Below are positions 38,646 through 44,463 of a DNA stretch of 44,463 nucleotides, piece after piece. Both the position numbers and the translations under genes were made by a program. The DNA comes from a virus. Numbering within the stretch: the first letter of the stretch is position 1; every line of letters begins with the position of its first letter. The notes under the pieces are model-generated. The model had not been told where the DNA came from. It did not search any database and worked only from the letters and a program-made list of their open reading frames with translations. The stretch lies in the IMG/VR virus record IMGVR_UViG_3300010371_000050, positions 1 to 44,463 of that record; one strand, 5' to 3'.

Positions 38646-38831
38646 TTGTTAAGGTTTCCGCGTACTACCCAGGAACGCCGCCGGTGGTTTGCCGATGCAG
38701 GACTTGTCGGTTTGCGTCGTGCCCGTTCACCTATTAATAACCGCAACCTTCCTTCGGCTTATGAAGATATTTGCCGTCGTTCGCAGCGTTGCTGGAAAGA
38801 GCAGCGGAAATTGAAGTGGCGGAAAACCTGA
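38646..38831 (+). CDS. Conserved small basic phage protein (61 aa)
   Basis: The stretch MLRFPRTTQERRRWFADAGL, then RSQRCWKEQRKLKWRK, is a pattern ('P-R-T-T-Q-E-R...R-C-W-K-x-Q-R-K') seen in many small phage proteins of unknown function. It is basic and probably binds nucleic acid. The TTG start follows GGGGAGAATTGA. It overlaps the Lar-like gene by TGATG. Confidence 0.8.
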   Translation: MLRFPRTTQERRRWFADAGLVGLRRARSPINNRNLPSAYEDICRRSQRCWKEQRKLKWRKT

Positions 38832-39079
38832 TGGCAAAGGGCAATAAAGCCATCAAGATAACGTCTTGTCCGTTTTGCGGTTGCGATGAAGTACCGGTAT
38901 TTGTCACTGTAGAAAAGTTCAACGGTGACCATGAGACACGTGCCCATTGCGCGGAGTGTGATGCTTCTGGCCCGCTAATTCAGATCGGTGAAAATGCAAC
39001 CGATGAAATACGCGAGGCTCTGGCGCTTGCTTCTTGGAATGAACGGCATGCAGTTAAAACAGCAACATGGGTCGGATAA
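38831..39079 (+). CDS. Lar-like (restriction alleviation) zinc protein
   Basis: The 82-residue product has CPFCGCDEV (two Cys), a second knuckle AHCAECDASGP, and ends with an ALASWNERH motif. This is the Lar_restr_allev architecture, in which a zinc ribbon is followed by the W-N-x-R helix. Lar modulates restriction-modification in Rac prophage; in phages the role is often unknown. It would fit protecting the DNA alongside the two methyltransferases. ATG overlaps the previous stop. Confidence 0.85.
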   Translation: MAKGNKAIKITSCPFCGCDEVPVFVTVEKFNGDHETRAHCAECDASGPLIQIGENATDEIREALALASWNERHAVKTATWVG

Positions 39080-39082
39080 GTT

Positions 39083-40081
39083 ATGATCCCCACTTCACGG
39101 GTAATCCTTGATTCGATTAGCCCCGAAGGCATCCGCCTTCATACCGCATTGTGCGCATACCCGAAATTTGTCCATGCAGAACACTGTCGGCACCGTTCGT
39201 TTTCGTTTTCGGTGTCGTCTTCGCGGGCGATACCGGTAGCAAAGAATCTAGAGATAGTACGTGATCCTGAGTTGCGGGCTCAACCGGTACATTGGGGTGC
39301 CGAACAAAAAGGTATGTCTTCCGGTGAAGAATTGTCAAAAGAGGTTTCTTATGGCAGAGTATTGTCGCCTTATCAAACAGCTCAACGTTATTGGGATATT
39401 GCCGCTATTCAGGCGGTATCAATAGCTGAGGATATGGTGGAGCTTGGTATACACAAGTCTATTGTGAATCGGGTTATCGAGCCTTTTCTGCCGGTGAATG
39501 TTTTGGTGACCGGCACTACCGAAGGCTGGATGAATTTCTTCGGGTTACGGCTCGATAAAGTGGCACAGCCAGAAATCCGTGCGCTTGCTGAAGCTCAATG
39601 GCGCGGTTGGAACGAAAGTACCCCAGTGCCGCTATTGCATGGGGAATGGCATTTGCCGTTTATCGATAAAAGGGTTGATGAGCGGGAAGTGATAAAATGC
39701 GTTATTTCTGATTCTCAACGGTTTGAGAAGCGGAGAACTTCTGTTAAGTTTCCTGACCTTGTGAATAATGTACTTCAGCAAATATCGGTTGCCCGATGTG
39801 CTCGGCTTTCGTATATGAGCTTTGAGACGCAGAAACGGCCCACCGTTGAGGAAGATCTGAAATTATATGATCGCCTTGTCGGCTCGCAACCTATCCATGC
39901 TTCACCGGCCGAACACCAAGCAACACCCGATGAATTGACCACCCACAAGAAACACGGCGCCGCCGTTGGCTGGTTACAATCGCACCTGCACGGCAACCTT
40001 ACCGGCTGGGTTCAGCTTCGCAAACTGATACCCGGTGAACGGGTAGCGCCCCTGCCGGAGGAGTATGTGAGTGGTGTCTAA
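39083..40081 (+). CDS. ThyX-like flavin-dependent thymidylate synthase
   Basis: Residues 36-48 (RHRSFSFSVSSSR) match the ThyX signature RHRxxSxNexSxR, except for Ser/Val in place of the N-E pair. ThyX converts dUMP to dTMP using FAD and methylene-tetrahydrofolate. The C-terminal part contains HQATPDELTTHKKHG, an HQ-rich feature. At 332 residues it is longer than typical ThyX (220-260), with extra N- and C-terminal segments. It might instead act on dUMP to yield a modified pyrimidine. It supplies thymidylate for phage DNA together with the ribonucleotide reductase at 43,343. Confidence 0.82.
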   Translation: MIPTSRVILDSISPEGIRLHTALCAYPKFVHAEHCRHRSFSFSVSSSRAIPVAKNLEIVRDPELRAQPVHWGAEQKGMSSGEELSKEVSYGRVLSPYQTAQRYWDIAAIQAVSIAEDMVELGIHKSIVNRVIEPFLPVNVLVTGTTEGWMNFFGLRLDKVAQPEIRALAEAQWRGWNESTPVPLLHGEWHLPFIDKRVDEREVIKCVISDSQRFEKRRTSVKFPDLVNNVLQQISVARCARLSYMSFETQKRPTVEEDLKLYDRLVGSQPIHASPAEHQATPDELTTHKKHGAAVGWLQSHLHGNLTGWVQLRKLIPGERVAPLPEEYVSGV

Positions 40082-40436
40082 CGAACGGGTGTTCCCGAAC
40101 CGCGATACTCCGGGTGCCGATGGTAGTGTCCGTAAAGCGCACTACGGCGAAGGCGAACAGCCGTGGGATACGATGTTGCGCCTCGGCTGGGCTATACCTT
40201 TCGCCGCCGGCTGTGTGCTGCGGTACCTGCGGCGCGATAAGGATCCGGCGCACAGCCTTGAGTCGGCTCGCTGGTATTACCAACAGCTTTATCGACTTGC
40301 TGCCGATAACTACCTTCCCTTGCGATTAAGTACGGCGGAAATAAGCGAAGCCCAAATAGTGTTTCGTACGCTTAATGATGAGCTAACCGAGGAGGAGAAA
40401 AAACGACTTTCCGAGTTTGTTCAACTGAAGGGGTGA
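40071..40436 (+). CDS. DUF3310-like protein (121 aa)
   Basis: The segment HYGEGEQPWDTMLRLGWAIP, FAAGCVLRYLRRDKD and SARWYYQQLYRLA resembles the DUF3310 family (HY...PWD...G...AGN...KYL.R), small phage proteins of unknown role, some near nucleotide metabolism genes. GTG start; it overlaps the end of the thyX-like gene by 11 bp. Confidence 0.75.
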   Translation: MVSNERVFPNRDTPGADGSVRKAHYGEGEQPWDTMLRLGWAIPFAAGCVLRYLRRDKDPAHSLESARWYYQQLYRLAADNYLPLRLSTAEISEAQIVFRTLNDELTEEEKKRLSEFVQLKG

Positions 40437-40512
40437 AGAACATGGTCCAACTATGCAGTTCGGCGCGGTGCCGTGGTTAGTGTATGTCGGGCTTCTTATG
40501 TGGGGAGGACAG

Positions 40513-40851
40513 ATGGACGCGGCCCACGCTGTGGCCATTGCGCGCTACGCGGCCCAGGAAGCCAGCCCGATACGCTCGGGTTCGTACATTCACCGCTATC
40601 TTGAGCCTTGTGCGGGTTCACGACCTTACCACCGAAGCGGGGAATCACTGCTTGGGGTTGTCGGAATTCTTCGCAAAGGTCTGCACGCGGCGGGCGGGGT
40701 TCCGCTAGGGTATTGCGTACCGGTGCGCGTTCAAATTCGGTTTCTGCTCGAGAACTTCCCGGCGTATTATCCTGTGTGCGCCAAGGAGTTCTTTGTAAAA
40801 GGCGATTTAGACGCCTTTGAACGTTGCTGGGGAAGGGGGAGATTGCGCTAA
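40513..40851 (+). CDS. Hypothetical protein (112 aa)
   Basis: Several frames are open here. The start at 40513 is chosen for a strong GGGAGGACAG ribosome site. The product (MDAAHAVAIARYAAQEASPI, YYPVCAKEFFVKGDLDAFER) is helical and basic at the C-terminus (CWGRGRLR). A competing frame (HDLTTEAGNHCLGLSEFFAK from about 40,610) is also plausible; a frameshift could join parts of the two. The function is unknown. It is immediately followed by the SbcC-like gene. Confidence 0.5.
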   Translation: MDAAHAVAIARYAAQEASPIRSGSYIHRYLEPCAGSRPYHRSGESLLGVVGILRKGLHAAGGVPLGYCVPVRVQIRFLLENFPAYYPVCAKEFFVKGDLDAFERCWGRGRLR

Positions 40852-42741
40852 ATGGATTTTCAACTTTCCCGCATCGGTGTTGCTAATTTTCGCGGTGTAG
40901 CAACCCCGGTAATACTCGAGTTTGATCGGTTACCGGCGGGTCTTTATTTTATCCGCGGGCGTAACGATGCCGAACCCCGGTTGGGATCAAACGGTGCAGG
41001 TAAGTCCACATTGTTTGATGAAGCTATTTCCTGGGCGCTAACCGGTCGTGTATCGCGTTCGCAGCGCCCCGGTTCCGCGGTCGAAAACTGGAATGTGGTT
41101 GGTAAGAAAACCGAGGTATCGGTCGCATTTTCTCTCGGCGGCAGCGAACATATTGTCGTTCGTACTCGCAACCCGAATGGTTTGTTTCTTGATGGGCAAA
41201 AGGTAGAGCAGCGTGAAATTGATGATCTGTTGCCGCTAACCGATGCCGCATTGCATCGTACCGTTGTGATCGATCAATTTAATGATTTGTTTCTCAGTTT
41301 GAAGCCGGAAGAAAAGTCACGTATGTTTTCCGAGGCATTGAATCTTGATCGCTGGCTTGTTGCTGCGGATAAGGCAGGTGATGCGGGCCGGGCCGCGGAA
41401 ACGCAAGCCCGTGAAACCGAAAACGGTTTGATATCCGCCTCGGCGGTGTTAGGAACCACAAAAGCCCAGATAACTGATCTTGAAGCTGAGTCAGAGAAAT
41501 TTGAAGAGGAAAAGGCACACGCTGTTGAGGAAGCCCGCGAAAAAGCCGCCACGGCGGCCCGTAGTACGGAGAAGGCCCGCCGGGCGGCCGAAGCTAGCCG
41601 CAAGGCAAAGGAGGCCCTAGGCGGGGCGGACAAACGGACGCAGGCGGAGGAGGCGCGCAGCAAGCTCAGAAAGTATGAAAAGGCCCTAGGAACCGACCGG
41701 GCGGTGATAGCTCAGGCGGAACGGGAAATTGCGGTGCTCGAAAAACGCTGGGATGCTTACGAAAATTCCACCGACCCGATATGTCCCGAATGCGGCGCCG
41801 CGATAACCGATAAACACCGGGCCGAAAAGGTTGCCGATATCAATGCCGCAATAAAATTGGCGCGGGAACAGATTCGCCAAACCGAAAGCGGCATCAAGGA
41901 TATTGAAGCGGCCATCATGCGGGCCGAAAAACGGATCGAAAAGCTTGAGGAAGACCTTGAAAGCTATACTGTCGCGGTGCGTGAGGACGATGCGCGGCGC
42001 GGTGAGCTTCGTGCGGCCGAACGTAACCAGGAATGGGCCGATAAGGACCTCTATGCTGCGGAAAACCGGGTGAACACCTTTACCCGGCAGATTGAGCTTA
42101 TGCACGAACGCCGGGCGAAGGCCGAACGGACCGCGAAAACTTTGCGCGAGCGTTTGACTGAGCAACACCGGCTTGTCGATATATACAAGTTCTGGCAGCG
42201 CGGGTTCCGTGATATCCGGCTCGAGCAGCTCGATGATACCTTGCTCGAACTTGAGGTGGCGGCAAACCGCCACGCCGAATCATTAGGGCTTGATGGCTGG
42301 GAAGTGCGGTTTGCTACCGAACGCGAAAAGAAAGGCGGCGGGGTATCGCACGGTTTTTCGGTTTTGCTCTACCCACCGGGACAGCGCGAAGCGGTGCCGT
42401 TTGAAAGTTACAGCGGCGGGGAAAGCCAGCGTTGGCAACTCGCTGTCACTTTTGGCCTCGCCGAAGTACTGCTGGCCCGTTCGGGTCTCTCACCGGATTT
42501 TGAGGTTATCGATGAACCGACCCGGGGTTTATCGGCTGAAGGTATCGATGATCTTTTGGAGTGCTTGCGTACCCGTGCAAGTGAAACTGGACGTCGTATC
42601 TTTTTTATTGATCATAATTCCCTTGACCGCGGTTCGTTCGATGGTGTGATAACCGTGATAAAAGACCACGATGGGTCGTATCTTCATGACCCGCAAGGGC
42701 TTGTATCTGCGGCACAACAGCGGGTGAGGGAAAAGCTTTGA
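40852..42741 (+). CDS. sbcC: SbcC/Rad50-like ATPase (T4 gp46-like)
   Basis: The 629-residue product has Walker A GSNGAGKS at 45-52, a long coiled coil (about 180-300 and 325-450), a zinc hook CPEC at 311-314, an ABC signature SGGESQ at 521-526 and Walker B EVIDEP at 551-556. This is the complete SMC/Rad50 layout. It forms the nuclease complex with the SbcD-like protein at 37,632, which tethers and processes DNA ends. The length is typical of phage gp46 proteins. The ATG lies directly after the previous stop. Confidence 0.95.
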   Translation: MDFQLSRIGVANFRGVATPVILEFDRLPAGLYFIRGRNDAEPRLGSNGAGKSTLFDEAISWALTGRVSRSQRPGSAVENWNVVGKKTEVSVAFSLGGSEHIVVRTRNPNGLFLDGQKVEQREIDDLLPLTDAALHRTVVIDQFNDLFLSLKPEEKSRMFSEALNLDRWLVAADKAGDAGRAAETQARETENGLISASAVLGTTKAQITDLEAESEKFEEEKAHAVEEAREKAATAARSTEKARRAAEASRKAKEALGGADKRTQAEEARSKLRKYEKALGTDRAVIAQAEREIAVLEKRWDAYENSTDPICPECGAAITDKHRAEKVADINAAIKLAREQIRQTESGIKDIEAAIMRAEKRIEKLEEDLESYTVAVREDDARRGELRAAERNQEWADKDLYAAENRVNTFTRQIELMHERRAKAERTAKTLRERLTEQHRLVDIYKFWQRGFRDIRLEQLDDTLLELEVAANRHAESLGLDGWEVRFATEREKKGGGVSHGFSVLLYPPGQREAVPFESYSGGESQRWQLAVTFGLAEVLLARSGLSPDFEVIDEPTRGLSAEGIDDLLECLRTRASETGRRIFFIDHNSLDRGSFDGVITVIKDHDGSYLHDPQGLVSAAQQRVREKL

Positions 42742-42775
42742 TGTTGAGCCCGGTGTGACATAAGAGGATTGAGCA

Positions 42776-43333
42776 GTGCGTTCGGGTGGCGGTAAAGCCA
42801 AAGGTTCGACTTTTGAGCGTGAAGTTTGCAAGCGGCTAAGCTTATGGGTTAGCAGCGGCGAACGGGAAGATGTATTTTGGCGAAGCGCGATGAGCGGGGG
42901 GCGTTCAACCGTAGCGATGAAAAACCGCGGGGTGCTTCAGCATGCCGGCGCGGGGGATGTATCTGCGATAGCCGCCCTTGGGGAACGGCTTCTCGACTAT
43001 GCTATTGTCGAATGCAAGGCGTATGCAAACCTTGATGTGCTGTCCGGGATACTCAAGGATACCGGTAAGCTGCGTAAGTTCTGGGAAGTGTTGCTGACCC
43101 AAGCAGTAAAATACGACCGGGAGCCGCTGATGATAGCGCGGCAAAACCAGTTTCCGACTTTCATGATGATGCGCCCACCTGCGCTCAAAGCCTTTGGGCT
43201 TGACTACGGTTACTGCGTGGCGGTGTTTCCGCGCTGGGACTGTGTGTTGATCTTTTTCGATGCCTTCTTGCGGGAGGCGTGTGTACCGCGGGCGCGGCTT
43301 GCCCTTGTAAAGCCCGGGCGGCAAAAACTGTGA
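42776..43333 (+). CDS. Putative PDDEXK nuclease (Holliday-junction-resolvase-like)
   Basis: The product has GKAKGSTFEREVCKRLSLWV, VFWRSAMSGGRSTVA, AGAGDVSAIAALGERL and AIVECKAYANLD. The order E...GD...(E)CK fits the PDDEXK nuclease core of phage resolvase-like proteins (catalytic Glu near residue 15, Asp in GDV, Glu-x-Lys in VECK). A role in resolving recombination or replication branches suits its neighbours. GTG start after GAGG. Confidence 0.8.
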   Translation: MRSGGGKAKGSTFEREVCKRLSLWVSSGEREDVFWRSAMSGGRSTVAMKNRGVLQHAGAGDVSAIAALGERLLDYAIVECKAYANLDVLSGILKDTGKLRKFWEVLLTQAVKYDREPLMIARQNQFPTFMMMRPPALKAFGLDYGYCVAVFPRWDCVLIFFDAFLREACVPRARLALVKPGRQKL

Positions 43334-43342
43334 GGAAAGCAA

Positions 43343-44463
43343 ATGGAAGAGCGCGTATTTGATGTACCGGACGGAATGCCGGCTTCGGTGTTTCGCGACA
43401 AGTATGCCCGGCGCAATGAGGATGGCAGTTACCAGAACTGGGCACAACGGATAACCGAAGTCGTTGCCGGAAATATCGCGCTACTGCCTGATGGTGATTT
43501 GACAAAAGAGCTTCAACATCAATACTTGTTAAAGTCGGCTTTATCCGGTGTGGTACCGTTTAGCGGTCGACATGTGCAACACGGTGATCTTGACCAGCCG
43601 ACTAAAAAAGCTGAGCTCTTCTACAATTGCACGTCAGCGATGTTCTCGTGGGCATCGTTTCTGTTGCTGATGAAGGGGTGCGGGGTAGGGCGTGATTTCA
43701 GTTCTGACATTTGTTTTGTTGACTGGGACTATCTGCCGAACTGCCGGTTTGTGCTTGAAGCCGCGGATAACCAGGGACGTGGCGGTCATCCCGATTATGA
43801 GGACTGGATCGAAACCTTAAGCGATGCTTTGCACAAGTATGACGCCGAATCCGAAGGGGTGCGTTGGCACACGGTCGACGACTCGGCAGAAGGCTGGGCC
43901 AAGGTCGTGATGATAATGGAAACCGCGGCCTTTCATAAAAACAATAAAGACACGGTCTTTGTTTTTGACTTTAGCCAGGTACGCAAAAAGGGCTCGCCGC
44001 TGCGCGGGCAACAAAACCGCCCGGCTTCCGGCCCGGTGCCGTTTATCCGCGCACTGTATCAGGTTATGAGCCTTAAGGGCGCGGGGATGAAGCCCTGGAA
44101 ACAGGCGATGTTTATCGACCATTATCTTGCCGCGTGCGTCGTTGTCGGCGGGGTACGGCGTTCGGCTCGTATCGCGATCAAGAGCTGTTACGACCGCGAT
44201 GTAATCGATTTTATCGATATCAAGCGAGGCGGTTATCTGTGGTCGGCAAACAATTCGATAGCTGTCGATGCGCAATTTTGGGGCAAGGCGCAAAACCCGC
44301 GCCCGTCGCATGAACGGCGTGTCTATGAAGCCGCGGCTGGTTCCTCGTACTGGGATGATACCGGTGAACCGGGTTTTGTGAACGTCGATATGTTGAACGA
44401 CAACCGCGAAGGTTTGGACACGGTTACGGTTGACACATATCTGTCGAAATCCTTTATCGAAAG
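43343..44463 (+). CDS. Class II (B12-dependent) ribonucleotide reductase, N-terminal part
   Basis: The reading frame stays open to the right edge (373 codons). It contains NCTSAMFSWASFLLLMKG, GCGVGRDFSSD, VVVGGVRRSARIA and GEPGFVNVD. These match monomeric adenosylcobalamin-dependent reductases (RTPR-like), which reduce ribonucleotides for DNA synthesis without oxygen. The Cys in YNCTS and 'G-V-G' loop fit the active-site region. Ribosome site GAGGAAAGC precedes the ATG. The C-terminal domain with the redox cysteines is outside the window. Confidence 0.93.
   Translation, partial: MEERVFDVPDGMPASVFRDKYARRNEDGSYQNWAQRITEVVAGNIALLPDGDLTKELQHQYLLKSALSGVVPFSGRHVQHGDLDQPTKKAELFYNCTSAMFSWASFLLLMKGCGVGRDFSSDICFVDWDYLPNCRFVLEAADNQGRGGHPDYEDWIETLSDALHKYDAESEGVRWHTVDDSAEGWAKVVMIMETAAFHKNNKDTVFVFDFSQVRKKGSPLRGQQNRPASGPVPFIRALYQVMSLKGAGMKPWKQAMFIDHYLAACVVVGGVRRSARIAIKSCYDRDVIDFIDIKRGGYLWSANNSIAVDAQFWGKAQNPRPSHERRVYEAAAGSSYWDDTGEPGFVNVDMLNDNREGLDTVTVDTYLSKSFIE

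Noticed and set aside
40484-40708. Alternative frame in the 40.5-40.7 kb region (contains HDLTTEAGNHCLGLSEFFAK)
   Set aside because: It looks protein-like, but the other frame has the stronger ribosome site and runs through to the SbcC-like gene. A frameshift between them cannot be excluded.

Overview
The window is most simply read as the replication and early-gene half of a tailed dsDNA bacteriophage genome. Nearly every base is coding, genes overlap by ATGA or TGATG junctions, and many products are small. The set combines a family-A DNA polymerase carrying an N-terminal uracil-DNA-glycosylase-like domain, a DnaB-type helicase, a DnaG-type primase, a beta-type sliding clamp with an AAA+ clamp loader, a gp32-like ssDNA-binding protein, a UvsX/RecA-like recombinase, an SbcC/SbcD (gp46/gp47-like) pair, a ThyX-like thymidylate synthase and a class II ribonucleotide reductase. 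Small-protein families typical of proteobacterial phages (Lar-like zinc protein, DUF932, DUF2493, DUF3310-like) and Shine-Dalgarno plus sigma70-like promoters suggest a Gram-negative host, perhaps an alphaproteobacterium; this is inference. No structural, packaging, lysogeny or tRNA genes are visible.

Layout: from the left edge to about 19.8 kb all genes run leftward (minus strand); from about 20.7 kb to the right edge all run rightward. The roughly 0.9-kb divide (19,843-20,775) has no convincing protein gene. It holds a cluster of CCCTATGGG boxes, a run of adjacent stem-loops, a very good sigma70 promoter followed by a compact hairpin RNA with a strong terminator, and a second promoter firing into the right arm. 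It is the obvious candidate for the main regulatory region and possibly an origin.

Left arm: small early-type proteins, a DUF932 protein, a SNF2-like ATPase whose motif II reads DQST, a LuxR-type regulator, a SLOG/DUF2493 protein, the DnaB-like helicase with an upstream partner gene, a macro-like protein, and a RecD/Dda-like helicase. Inserted in four intergenic gaps of this arm (673-966, 1857-2229, 13,912-14,592, 18,996-19,189) are 21 copies of an undescribed-looking palindromic element. Each has inverted-repeat arms that change from copy to copy while remaining complementary, around a rigid core GACA-N10-GGTC-TTTTC-GACA-N10-GGTC with variable N10 segments. Many copies occur as A-B pairs spaced about 72 nt. 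Between the first two arrays lies a gene for an IS110-type Transposase_20-domain protein without the usual N-terminal DEDD nuclease domain. The pairing of two-loop hairpins carrying variable internal-loop segments with an IS110-like protein recalls the bridge-RNA architecture of IS110 elements, and is the most interesting lead here.

Right arm: small genes and a DNA methyltransferase, then primase, a sigma-region-2-like protein, an AT-hook protein, a PLP-fold enzyme, the clamp, a second methyltransferase broken by one extra base, polymerase, clamp loader, a UvsY-like protein, SSB with a very long mixed-charge tail, recombinase, a winged-helix regulator, the SbcD/SbcC nuclease, ThyX, a resolvase-like nuclease and the ribonucleotide reductase cut by the window end. 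Together these form a nearly self-sufficient replisome, recombination and dNTP-supply module.
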